DNA of 64,000 nt from Dugong dugon. Lineage: Eukaryota > Chordata > Mammalia > Sirenia > Dugongidae. The stretch spans positions 21,374,501 through 21,438,500 of the forward strand of contig CM057476.1 in the NCBI GenBank assembly GCA_030035585.1. The letters are read 5' to 3'. Under the pieces are notes generated by a model that saw nothing but the letters and a program-made list of their open reading frames with translations, was not told the DNA's origin and made no database searches. Positions 11,196 to 22,560 of this stretch are shown here, piece after piece. The translations under genes and the position numbers were made by a program. Each line of letters starts with the position of its first letter. Position 1 is the stretch's first letter.

Positions 11196-13189
11196 ATGAT
11201 GATAACTGTAGTTTACCTTTTAGCCATTTACTGCCATTAGCTGGGTAGCTTTGGACAACTCTTAATAGATTTTCCTCATAGAAAAACTGCAACCAATAGC
11301 ATGCTACTACAAAGAGCCACTGTGAGTTAACTGTAAGTTAATGTATGAGGAAGCCTTTTGCAAAGTGTGGAGGGCAAGGCATTTGCACTGTTATAGTAAC
11401 TTGCTAGCCACTGCAGATATAAAAGACAGAAACATGAGGTCCCCAATCCTGCCCTCCAAGAGCTTATAACTAGTTGAGGAAGAGAACGTCTAAAGAAAAC
11501 TTAACACTGCAAGATGAGCAGCCACAATGAGTGCTACCACTCTGCACCACAGTGGGTAGAGGAGGGAGATGGGAGTACACTGAAGGAGCTGTGGAAAGCA
11601 GAAGCTGAGCTAGGTGGGTGCAGAGGCAGCCTGAGAATCCCTCTTTCTCTTTGGAGTGCCCAATTACCCTGGGTGCTCAACCACACAGATGGCTCTGCTG
11701 CTGGCTACTGCCATCCTGTTGCTTTTCCCACTTGTCCTATGGATGCTGAACTTCAAGGCCTTGAGCGCTTGGTATGGCAGGAAGGGTATGGATATGAAAT
11801 GCCTAGAACTGTGCAGTAAGAACCACGTATAGAAGGCTGAGGACAGACCCTGGGCATAGGACCCAAACTCCTCTCAAAGTAAAAGACACGTTGGATGAGC
11901 TCTGAATCGGGAGAGAGACTTGGGTTCAAGTTCTAGGAGCTACGTGCCCTTGGACAAGGCCCTTTCTGTGAAAGGATGGGATAAGACTATACCCCAGATG
12001 CCCCTAGCTCTGTGAATAGTTACATTTTTCCCACCCACGTCAAGCTGCCATCCCATCTCCCTCTCCCAGCACCCAGCTCCAATCCATGAGTTTTCTCTAC
12101 CAAATCCAGCCAATACTGATTTCCTGATTCTTAAGCCTCACATCGAAGGTCCCTCACTCTCCAGGCTCACATACCTCTCCAGTCTGGGTTTCTAGCCTTC
12201 TCCAACCTGTACTTTATACTTAATCCAGGTAAGGTCTGGTTTTGCTCTGGCCAAGAACTGTATTGCACTTTCTTTACTGCAAAGTCATTCACTACTAGTC
12301 TCTGATGGCTCCATGCATCGAGAATTCTTCACATAATAGACTTACTGATGGCAGAAACCATGTCACACACATCCACCATGTCTGCTAAGATCTCAGGGGA
12401 AAAAAAAAAAAAAACAAAACCAAAAACCTGAGACTTGAATCAGGCTGACAGCTCTCCCCCCAGCCAGGATCCCAGGGTACACCAAGGCCAGAGCAGGAAG
12501 CACCAATATCTTAGTTTCTGGTTCCCGACTACTCTGAAGTCAAGTAAGTCCTCTTTCTCCACCTGCTGAAACCTTTAGGCCCGGCTCAAATGTCAGGCTG
12601 TTTGGAAACCCTTTATTGCTTGTCCTGCTACCTTTACTCTCTCACTCTCTCAACTATCTCATGCTCACATGGTGACAATCAATCCCCAGAAAGAAAACAC
12701 TTTATAGCTGTAAGAACAGGCTCTAATTGGTTATGAGATTTGCTCAAGGCTACACAGAAGATAGGGGGCAAAGCCAGGTCTAGAAAGATTCTAAGTCATG
12801 GATATTTTAAAATCGTTCATCAATACTTAAAAGTTGGGATGTTTCACATAAAAATCTGGATTTTTCATCATTAGGAACACTGACGTGGCAACAACTGGCA
12901 GGAGGTGAGCTACAGTGACCTTTTAGGTGAGGAATGCACTTTCTGATTAGCTACAGTCCTCACCATCCCCAATCGTCTCCTTGACACCAAGACCAACTCT
13001 GCTGTGATCTACCATTGTGCTTATCTTTCCCATAATAAATGATTTTCTGTAACCACATCTCTACCAGAAATAGAAAAACTAAACATAAACCAAGAGGGCC
13101 ATTTGGTTTGTTGTCCTATCCTTCCTAATCCACTCTTAGGTTACCTGGCTAGCTCTTGAGACAATTTGGGTTTGCAACCTCTGGAACAA

Positions 13190-13420
13190 AAAGCAAGAGC
13201 ACAGGCTTTGGAACCAGATAATCCAAGTTTAAAATCTCAGCACCACCACTTACCACCTGAGTGATCTGAGACCACTTACCACCTAAGTAACTTTGGGCAA
13301 GCTGCTTGTCTCTCATTTTTCAAACGGCAACATCACCACGTAATTTTCAGGGCAGCAGTGAGGGTCAAATGTGGTTCTAAATGACTGTGAGGTACCTAGC
13401 AGAGGGCCAGCACTAGAAGG
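13190..13420 (+). repeat. MIR SINE remnant
   Basis: MIR order from AAGAGCACAGGCTTTGGAAC through ACTTTGGGCAAGCTGCTTG. The phrase ACCACTTACCACCT occurs twice about 25 bp apart, a local duplication inside the element. Confidence 0.75.
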
Positions 13421-14109
13421 GTTTCCTTCTTCTTCCTGCTTTCTGACTTAAAGCACCTGAGTAGGAACAGTGTCCCACTTACTCTTAGTAGACTCAGCAC
13501 CTAGCAAAGGGCCTGGCAGAGTAGCCTTGTAAACAAATGTCTCCGAACTGCAAATGGTGGGAATGACAAGATCTAGCAGGGGGAGGAGAGGGTCCTGTGG
13601 CTCATGGTCACCAGGTCCTTCCCTCCTCCTGTCTGCAGTGGAGAAAAGCTGGCGCAGGCATATATGCACCCCACTGCAGGCCTGGGCCCTGTTACACTCT
13701 CACAACGGTATGTGCGCCACAGGGCACAGGAGCACCAGAACACGTTCTCCTTTCTGCTGCCAATAAATATCCTGCTTTTGTTTGCTGTAAGTAGCCCTGG
13801 CCAGGCCTAGGAGAGGGGGAAGGGAGAGAAACGAGTGCAGGCATGAAGAAGAGAGCCACGTCAGCCTGCTGGGAGAGCACCTGGCTGGAGAGCGACATCA
13901 CCGACATGCACATCTGTGACAAGGAATGCCTTTGAAGGGCATGGCCAGCTACATGGCTAAAGTCTTCAGCCAAGGTGTCTTTGAAGAACAGCTTTCTGTT
14001 CTGGCTATGGCTCCCCAAAGCTCTGTTTTGCCCCAGGACACAACCGGGGTCTTAGGAGAAGTCGCAAAGGAAGACTTAAGAGTCCTAGCTTGGCTGTTAA
14101 CAACAGTTG

Positions 14110-14345
14110 TTACTTGAATGACAAACATATTCCAGGCACAGTATGACGTGCCTTACTTATACTATCTCTAAGCCTGACCACACTCTGCAAGATGCTAGTA
14201 TTATCCCTGTTTCACAGACAATACAACTGAAAGCACAGCCAAGTCACTTTTGCAAAGCTGCCCAATATATCAGTGATTGAGCTGGAACCTGAAACTATGT
14301 GGACTTGGCTAGGAAGCCATTTCCACTCTATTACATCACTTGGGT
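14110..14345 (-). repeat. MIR SINE remnant
   Basis: Reverse-MIR order: CATATTCCAGGCACAGTATG, ATTATCCCTGTTTCACAGAC and AGTCACTTTTGCAAAGCTGC. Confidence 0.65.
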
Positions 14346-15044
14346 GATAAGCACATCTCACCAAGCCGGGCCTCAGTGTTTCCTTCTGCAAAAAGGAGGC
14401 TGGAGCCCTGAAAACTTGAGTCCCTTTTAGTGTTAACACTTTATGTTGTGTCTCCTTAAGCCTAAGTACCAACTGTTAATGGCACAATTAATTGTCCTCC
14501 TTCATTTATTCTGTAGTACTCTGTTCTGCAGCAGTCTTTGTTTGCCCTTTTAAAAAAGGAATCCAAAACACACAGAAAATGTAAGGTGCTACTCAAAAAA
14601 GTCCCACCTCAGATTCTTAAAGGCCATGGCCACATTATGGCCTTCCCAAAGCCAAGGCTCTTTTCTGGTTTTCAGCTTTTGAAGGTTTCAAGTGAAAGTC
14701 AAAATCTGCCCTGGCTGTAGGCCCAAGGGCATCCAGCTTGGAGGTGGCTGGGGTCTGCCAAGGCCATGGCATCAGTCACCACACTGCTGAGGAACCAGAG
14801 TGAACGAAACTGAAACCCTCCAGCCAGAAGAGATCAAGAGGAGATCATGCTGAAGCTGTGCCTAAGGATGACCTCCAAAAACTCCTCTCCCAAAACATTA
14901 CAAGGTAAACTGAAACCTGTCGTCAGCTCAGTTCAGTGGGCCAGCTCAGATCCAAACTGAGGCCTTTTGGGTCAGCAGAAAACACACAGGTTTTAAAAAA
15001 AAAAAAAAATACTCAGTTGAGATTCTCATAAATAACTCTCAAGA

Positions 15045-15215
15045 CCTGGGTCCTTCTCTACCATTTACTATCTGTGTCACCTTAGGCCAGTTACTTCCTG
15101 ACTCTGAGGCTCCATTTCTTCATTTGTCCATTGTGATGGTAAAATTTCATGGGGCTATGAGAATTAAATTATGTACAAATGACCTTGCTCACAGCAGGTG
15201 CCCGGTTAAGTGTTC
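15045..15215 (+). repeat. MIR SINE remnant
   Basis: MIR order: ACCATTTACTATCTGTGTCA, CCTTAGGCCAGTTACTTCC and GGGCTATGAGAATTAAATTA. Confidence 0.75.
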
Positions 15216-15443
15216 ATTTCCCTCCGCCCCACTCTTTAATTTGGGCACACCAAGGGCAAATATAGACAGACCCCTTTCTCTCCCATCAGGTGTGAATTAA
15301 CCAGTAAGGTACGCGCATAGGCTTAATTTTGTTTACTTACTACTCTGTAGTAACATTTTCACATGGGTTTCACTACATCAAAGACATGGACCTACTTCTT
15401 GGCCTGGAACCAAACCGATTTCTGTAGGGTGCTAACCCAAACC

Positions 15444-15548
15444 AAATCAAACCCATGGTCGTTCAGTCGATTTTGACTCACAGCGACCCTATAGGACAGG
15501 GCCATAGAGTTTCTAAGGGTGTAATCTTTCCAGAAGCAGACTGCTATT
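15444..15548 (-). mobile_element. AfroSINE fragment (head side missing)
   Basis: Only the tail half remains: GATTTTGACTCACAGCGACC to CCAGAAGCAGACTGC. It lies just before the 0.9-kb A-tailed element. Confidence 0.85.
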
Positions 15549-15619
15549 ATCGTAGGGAGATAAGGAAGGTCCTAAAATAAATTATTTATCTAATCAATTA
15601 AAAACCAATTGATTCTTCA

Positions 15620-16532
15620 GCATAGGTGAAGGGAAGGACAACACACAATACAGGGTAAGTCAGCACAACTGGACCAAAGCAAAAGCTAAGAAGTTTCCTG
15701 AACACAACCAAACATTATGAGGGACAGAGTAGCTGGGGACTGGGGACTGGGGACTATAGTTTCAGGGGACATCTAGGTCAATTGGCTTAACAAAGTTTAT
15801 TAAGAAAATGTTCTGTATCTCACTTTGGTGTGTGGCATCTGAGGTCTTAAAAGCTTGCAAATAGCCATCTAAGATGCATCAATTGGTCCCAACCCACTTG
15901 GAGCAAAGCAGAATGAAGAACACCAAAGACACAAGGAAAATACTAGCCCAAGAGACAAAAGGTCCACATAAACCAGAGATTCCGTCACCCTGAGACCAGA
16001 AGAACTAGATGGTGCCTGCCTACCACCAGTAACGGCCCTTGACAAGGAACAGAACAGAGAGTCCCTGACTGAGTGGGAGAAAAGTACAGAGCGGGAGAGA
16101 CGTACAGAGCAGAACTCAAATTCATGTATAAAGATCAGACTTAATGGTCTGACAGAGACTGGAGGAACCCCCAAAACTATGGCTCCTGGAAGCTCTGTTG
16201 ACCCAGAACTAAAACCATTCCCAAAGCCCATTTTTCAGACAAAGATTAGACTGGACTATAAAACAAAAAATAATACTTGTGAAGAGTGTGTTTCTTAGTT
16301 CAGTCAGATACATGAGATCAAATGGGCTGCTCCTGTCCAGAGGCAGAATGAGAAGGCAGGAAGGGACAGGAACTGGTTGAATGGACACAAGAAACCCAGG
16401 GTGGAAAGGGGGAGTGTGCGGTCACATTGTGGGGATTGCAACTAATGTCACATAACAATATGTGTATAAATTTTTGTATGAGAAATTAACTTGAGCTGTG
16501 AACTTCCACCTAAAGCACAATTAAAAAAAAAA
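15620..16532 (+). mobile_element. About 0.9-kb A-tailed interspersed element, afrotherian type
   Basis: This long non-coding block ends in an A tract after CCACCTAAAGCACAATT. I recognise its segments as a high-copy dispersed repeat of elephant-type genomes, for example GTCTTAAAAGCTTGCAAATA, AGAACTAGATGGTGCCTGCC and CAGACTTAATGGTCTGACAG. The A tail and lack of terminal repeats point to a non-LTR element, perhaps the 3' UTR of a lineage-specific LINE. GGGGACT is repeated three times near 15735-15755. Family name and exact 5' end are unknown to me. The 120-codon minus-strand frame here is not a gene. Confidence 0.6.
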
Positions 16533-19500
16533 GTTACCACTTATATGTTGTCTAGTGTTTTTCAAAAACAAAAAATTAATTGATTCTAATCAATTCCTAT
16601 CAACTAGGAATTAGTTACTGCGCATCTAGGATGTGCAAGAACAAACAGGCAAGATGCTGTGCTGGAAGAAACCAAGTGAGATAAGATAGGCTAGGCCTCA
16701 CTCACATCCAAATTCTTCCATCCAATGTTACAGGTAAATTCTCAGTCTCATGGGGTAAGGGAACCAAACAGCCACTCTTACAGATTTGTGCACTTTAAAG
16801 AACAAGCCCTCCCATGTCCTGGTGAAGGGCTGGCTAGATGATCATCCTTAGCCTCCTGCATGAACAGGTGGTCAGGGAAAATCTTCTTCCCTGTGAGCAG
16901 TGTCTTGCCTCGAGCTCTGACTGGGCTGAAAGGGAAAATGGGCAGCTCCTTCCGCCATAGTCCAAGAGACCATAGTCCAAGAGCCCCATGACCGGAATGA
17001 CAACTCTCCCTTGAGGTCCAGAAGGGCAGATATGACAGAGGCCTAGACATCCTGGGCCATCAGAGTTCAGCCTTTTACCACCAAAGATTCCTTTATTACT
17101 CCTCCTTTCTGCAGACCCTGTGGATTCAAACAATTTGTCAACTAAGCTCTAATTATTATGGAATATGTTGTTAACCTGTTGAGAAACATTAACCAAACAC
17201 ATTAACTAGCCTCTGATCAACAAGAAATAAATGTTACCAGAGTGAGGTGATTCAGTTCCAACCAAAAGCCAGGAAGTCTGTTATTCCAAGTAATTTGTGC
17301 AGTTTACTGCAGTTAAAGGTAGGACTTCCATGATTCCAAAAAAAATGGGAAAGAGCCTGCGTGCTTCCGAGAAGCCACAAGAACTGCTAAGCAGGAAACC
17401 ATTCACCTGATCCAAGCCCTTCATTTTTCAAATGAGGAGAAAAGAATCCCAGAGGACCTAAGTCGGCTGCCAAAGGTACTGCTAAACTGGACAGGGTTAA
17501 GAGTAATTTCTCCCTTCAAACATGGGTTGCTTGAGAATACAAACATGATCCTGTTTTCTTCAAGAGATAACATGCAAAGCAAGCTTATTAAATATCCAGT
17601 GTTGGACATCAAGGGAAATTCTATAAAAAGAAAAATCCTTTAAAAATGTCAAATAAAAAGTCACTTCCTAATTCACCTCTTTTGTCCGTTCCAGCTGGAG
17701 CTTTCCTCTCCCCTGGGAGCACTCCCGTAACTACATCGCACCCCTACACTGATGGCACTGGGAAGGGAGCAGGAAGCACAAGTCAGAGGAAGACACTCTG
17801 CTGAGTGTGACCCGTCAGGCAGCAGTGCATGGGGCACAGAAATTAGCTTCTTCATTCTCTGTTCCCTATTCCCTCCCTCACATGATGTCACACCTGATCA
17901 TGTCCTCGTGGAATTGGGTTGCGTCACTTTCTTTGGAACCATGGCCCCAGAACTCCTGTGGACTTTCTACTCCCCCAGAGGCCTGGGTTCAAGGACTTGT
18001 TCACAGCTCAGAAGTCTAGCACCTACATTTTGCAGAGGAGGAAACTGAGGCCCAGGGAGGGAAGAGACACCTGGTCAGGGAGATGCCCTTGAGGACGGCC
18101 CCCTAATAGAGGAGAGGGCTGTTGGCTTTCTGACCACGCAGTGCCAGTGGCGAATGATTAGACTGATACTTGGGACAGCAGTAGGTCTGGGTGGTCCCTC
18201 CCGGGGGTGCAGAGCCCTGTGCTGCTGGCTGTCTCTTCAGAAGTGGCTTCAGGAATGTGGCCACTCATTTAGGGGAGGGGAGAGGGTCTACAGTCAGTCA
18301 GTCAGTCCCCTCCTGAGTCCAGCTGGGCAAACAGAGCTGGTAGAGGGGGAGTTGTCAGGTTCCCCAGAGGGGCTGGGGCAAAACAAGACAAAGGACAGCC
18401 AGAACTCGGTGTCACTGGTGGCCCAGCCCTCAAAGGTTCAAGTTGAGAGTTCATTATCTGCTCTTGCTCTGGCTAAGTTGTATCTTGCCCCCAAAGAAGA
18501 AAAGGGGCACAGCATTCCTGGCTCCCAAGGGAACAAGCTCTCTCTGAAACTGCCTTTCCAGGATTAAGAGTGAGCAGGATTAATGTGAGGCTCTGGCTAG
18601 ATCAGTGGCTCCCTACCTCAACACCTGGCACCTTGACTCCACATAGTAAAACCTGCCTCCTAAACTTAAGATGAATCCTGCTGGCTCTTCAGAAAAGAAT
18701 CTCTGCCCTTCCTTCAACATGCCAGGCAAGCTGTGGCGGCCCTCTTTCTACTCGCTCTCCTGGGAGGGGAACACCGCTGAGGGAGGTGTGGAAGAGGGAG
18801 GTGCAGAGGGAGGTGAGAGAAACTCAGAAAGACAGAAAAAGCTAGCCATGTTATCCGTGTAGAAGGCAGTTGCCTCACCTATAAAATGGGAAGGAGATTA
18901 AACAATAAACTGCCTAGCAGGATGCCTGGCAGTCAACATCGAGGACCAGTTCTCTTCACCCTTCCCCCAATCCAGACGTCTTCCACTACTCTACCAGCAT
19001 CCAGTGACTCAGTGAAACCGTGGTGTTCTGCTCTGCCTTTGCCTAGGGCACCTAACTAGTAGCCCAGCATTAAGATCTAGGCATGGGGCTGGGGTGGGGA
19101 AGCCAGAAGGGAACACCAGGACCACCGGTGAGGGGGAGGCAGCCCTCTGAATAGGCTGTTCCCAAAGAATAAAAAGAAGCCCCACCCTAGCCAGGAATGG
19201 CTCCATTCAGAAGGCACCCTGAGGGCCAGAAACTCCCTGGGGAGTTTCTATGGAGGTGGGGTGGGGCAAATAGCAAAGAAAGGTAGGTCAGAGGTCAAGG
19301 GAAAGTTTCCTCACCTCCCTCTGAGAAGCCCCACAGAAAGGGCCCCAGGGACACTCTGGCCTGGGGGCGAGGAGGTGTGGGGGCTGGAACACTCCAAAGC
19401 CAATTGCTCAGTCCAGGAAGCACTTGGCCAGGTCTTTCCCCAGCAACTGTACTCACCTGGGCACTCAGAAGCCCTTCAAGGCCTGAGCAAATGTGCCTGC

Positions 19501-20013
19501 CACTAAGGAAACAAACGTTTATAGCATGCCTACTGTGTGCCAGGCTGCCCACACCCAAGCCTTACTAGCATCCACTGTTTGGCAAAACCTGTTTGTCCTG
19601 CTTGTTGGGACAAATTCCTGGGCAGGCAGCACGGCCCCACAGGTAAGACATGTGACAGCTGGAAGAATAGCACTCTATTTGTGTTCTTCACCAGGAAGCA
19701 GTACTACCAGCAGCAGGCTGGGGTCAGTAGCATCTTTTGGAGGCTCTTCAGGTGTGTCTGGGATGGTGGGGAGCCAGGGCTCCCACAGCCACCGCCTCCT
19801 GGGCATATCCCTCACCTCACTGTTCCCAGGACCCTGTGAGAAGCCCTTTGCTACACTGGCTCAGTTTGGCAACAGCCTAAACTGGCTTCTGCCTGGCAGA
19901 GCCAATGGGTGAGGAGTGAGTGAAGGCTGCGAAGCAGACTCAGGAGGGCCTCTGCCCTCCCTTCAAGACCAGGGTCCAGGACTTGGGGGAGGGGAACACG
20001 GAGCCCAACTCAC

Positions 20014-20066
20014 CGAAAGGGGTCTCTGGAAGTGAAGTACGCCGGGACGGACAAGTAACTCCCCAT
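20014..20066 (-). CDS. LIMK2: LIMK2 alternative first exon 1b (LIMK2b isoform start)
   Basis: This 53-nt coding part of an alternative first exon encodes M-G-S-Y-L-S-V-P-A-Y-F-T-S-R-D-P-F plus CG of an Arg codon, followed by donor TTTCG|GTGAGT. It matches the known human LIMK2b N-terminus (MGSYLSVPAYFTSRDLF) except for Leu to Pro near the end. It leaves two bases, as exon 2 does, so it splices in frame to exon 3 to give F-R-C-S-E-C-Q-D. The resulting protein lacks the Cys-Cys-His-Cys ligands of LIM1, so LIM1 would be incomplete. The start context has a purine at -3 and G at +4. It lies inside the 29.7-kb intron 2, about 10.7 kb before exon 3, so it needs its own promoter upstream, toward 20.1-20.5 kb. 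Confidence 0.92.
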
Positions 20067-20520
20067 CTTCTTCCCACACCAGACCAACAGACTCAACTGC
20101 AAACCCGTCTGGGAGTGCCTCAGGCCAGCTGCACACGGCCACCATGACAGGCCCAGGGCTCCTGGCACCTCTGGCTGCGGGCGGGCTGCCCGGCGCTCAC
20201 CTCTCCCTCTGGAGCAGTGTGAGGACTCTAGGCCACTCGCCCCCCGGCAGATGCCCGCAGGGGCTCATGGCTAGGACAGCTCCTTCCCAGTTCTTGGCAG
20301 CCTGGCTACGCATACACAGGCATTCCTGGGCAGGGGCTGGTGACTAGCTCAGAAAGAAACGCTGCTGTCAAGTGAGCTTTCTTCTCCAGTCCCACCCCTG
20401 AGGGAGGGAGGGAGGAAGAGGAGGGGCTCCTCGCGGAACCGAGGTGTGTGGTTGGAGCAGCTATTAGGAAACAGACCTTGCAGGCAAGGGGTGGAGCTGG
20501 GCTGGAGAGAGGCTGCAGGC
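20067..20520 (-). promoter_or_regulatory. LIMK2: Probable LIMK2b promoter and 5' UTR region
   Basis: This sequence lies directly upstream (minus strand) of the LIMK2b start codon. It is GC-richer than most of intron 2, has a few CpGs near 20165-20250 and 20430-20445, and lacks interspersed repeats. That a promoter exists is inferred from the conserved alternative first exon; LIMK2b is known to use a separate promoter in human. I could not recognise a TATA box, an initiator or a defined transcription start, so the limits are approximate. Confidence 0.45.
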
Positions 20521-20929
20521 AGGCGCTGCAGACAATGACCAGACTAGCTGAGCTTCCATCTCCTTGCTCACAGATGGGCAGGGCAGAAGAGATGGGGGAG
20601 CACAGCTGCCCCCAAATGTCCCTCGCCTGACAAACAGCCCAAAGGACAGTAACTCTACTTGGAGGTGGGAAAAAAGCGCAAGACTTGAGCTCCAGGATGA
20701 GCCACGCCCCCAGAAGGGGGGCCTCTTTGGCAAGAGAAGCAGGTCCAGAGCCACTCTGGGCTCCTGGCTCCCGGCTTACACCTGTTCTGTCCTGGCACTA
20801 GGCTTCCATTCATCCCTTCCCTCTGCCTGGCCTGGGGACAGCCCCAGGAGCCGGCCAATGGGGTTAACACTCCCACTTCAGGGCAGAGCCCACTGCAGAT
20901 GTGAAAACAAGGCCCAGAGTGTTAACTGA

Positions 20930-21130
20930 CATCTGACATTATTCCATGTGCCAAGTATTGTATATGCACCCTTATTTCTCTGAGATATGAATTATCCTTA
21001 CTGTATAAACGAGGAAAGTGAGGTATAGAGAGATTAGGTAACTTACCTACGGTCTAAGAACGAGTCAGTGGCAGGGGCTGGGATTTAAACCTCAGCTGTG
21101 GGACTCCACAGCTCATAGCCCTGGGCTTCA
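20930..21130 (-). repeat. MIR SINE remnant
   Basis: Reverse-MIR order: ATTCCATGTGCCAAGTATTG, GAGGAAAGTGAGGTATAGAG and GGGCTGGGATTTAAACC. Confidence 0.7.
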
Positions 21131-21689
21131 CTCTGCCTCTTCAAGGGGAGATGACTTGCCCAAAAGCCCTTCTGCAAGTAGGAGAGAGCACAGAAACTGG
21201 AGTCCAAGTCACCTGTTCCCTCTCATTCATTCATTCCCAGAATGCCATGCATTGGCCCCAGTGGACAGTGGAGCCTCTTCCACTATGTCCATGGTAACCG
21301 TGCTTCTCAAAACAAAAAATAGGGCACGATGGAGGACAAGGCCTGGAGTGCCTGTGGGGATGCTGGGCCTCGTATCTGGACTGGGGACTCATCTGAAGAA
21401 CCCAGCTGTGGGGATACCCAGACCAGATCCCACCATAGGGAAGCCCCATGCCCCTGCCTGGAGGACAAAGATAGGAAAAGCAAGCCTGCTGGAGAAGACC
21501 AGGCAGGTCCAGACCTCACTCTCTCCCACCAGGCACATACTCCTCCCCAGCATCTCTAACTGTGAACCACGGTGGAAAGTCTGTGGCAAAGGTCGTGGCT
21601 GGGTTTACAAGGGAGTCTTTTCCCACTCCTCCACTAACTGGGTGCAGAGACAACAATGAAGGTGATAAGATTCGGTTTGCATCCTGTTA

Positions 21690-22255
21690 ATAAGCTGACA
21701 TCTACTGAGCACTTAATATGTTCCAGGCCCTGTGTTAAGTGCTCTGCATTTATCTATTATACTTAATTTGCCAACCTATGGAGTAGGTGCTATCATTCCC
21801 CATTCAACTAATGAGGAAACATAGGCTCGGAGGGGTTAAGTCACCAGTCCAAGGACAAATAGGTGGTAAGTGGTGGAGCTGGGTTTCAAACCCAGTTAGC
21901 CTGACTCTACAGCAGGGGTTAGCATACTTTCTGTAAAGAGCCATATAGCAAATATTTATGCTTTACAGGCAGTACAGCATCTTAGCTACTCAACTCTGCC
22001 ATTGCAGCACAAAAGCAGCCATAGGCAAAATGTAAACAAATGGTCATGGCTGTGTCCCAATAAAACTTTATTTATGGACACTGAAATTTGAAATTCATGT
22101 AATTTTCATGCGTCACAAATTATTCTCTTGCTTCCCCCCACCCCTAACCATTAAAAAATGTAAAACTCACAGGCCCTATGAAAACAGGTGATGGCCATAG
22201 TTTGACAACCTCTGCTCTAGAGCCAAAGCACTCAACTACTCTATTTACTGCCTCT
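21690..22255 (-). repeat. MIR SINE remnant split by a hAT element
   Basis: Reverse-MIR text (CTACTGAGCACTTAATATGT, GAGGAAACATAGGCTCGGAG, CAGTTAGCCTGACTCTACAG) is cut by the hAT copy at 21913-22214. It resumes with AGCCAAAGCACTCAACTACT and ACTGCCTC after it. Confidence 0.85.
21913..22214 (+). mobile_element. hAT-Charlie non-autonomous DNA transposon
   Basis: This 302-bp element starts CAGGGGTTAGCATAC, and the inverse of its end reads CAGAGGTTGTCAAAC. It is bounded by an 8-bp duplication (CTCTACAG at 21905-21912, CTCTAGAG at 22215-22222, one mismatch), as hAT elements make. The internal ACTCTGCCATTGCAGC and CCAATAAAACTTTATTTA are typical of the common MER-type hAT repeat of mammals. It split an older MIR, whose halves flank it. 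Confidence 0.85.
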
Positions 22256-22339
22256 TAAAGTAAAGAACAGCTTTTGGCATCTGTGTAGAATTCAGCCACT
22301 CTTTATTTACTGCCACACAGCACACCCTCACATAGACAT

Positions 22340-22560
22340 CCACACTGGTCTGAGTGCTCACCCTGTGCCAGATACATGTATGGATGAATTTTAACTCACA
22401 CAACCATATTCAGTAGAGCTGTGATTTCCTCCTCTTAGCAGATGAAGGAACCAAGGCACAGAGAGGTTAAATCACTTGCCTGAGGTCAGCAAGCTGCTAA
22501 GTGAGAGATGGAGCCAGGATTCGAAGGCAGGCTGTCTATACTAGGCTCTACCACGCTATG
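22340..22560 (-). repeat. MIR SINE remnant
   Basis: Reverse-MIR order: CAAGGCACAGAGAGGTTAAA, TCACTTGCCTGAGGTCAGCA and GAGCCAGGATTCGAAGGCAG. Confidence 0.8.

Noticed and set aside
15869-16231. 120-codon minus-strand open frame
   Set aside because: It is antisense to a dispersed A-tailed repeat, so it is repeat-derived and not a gene.
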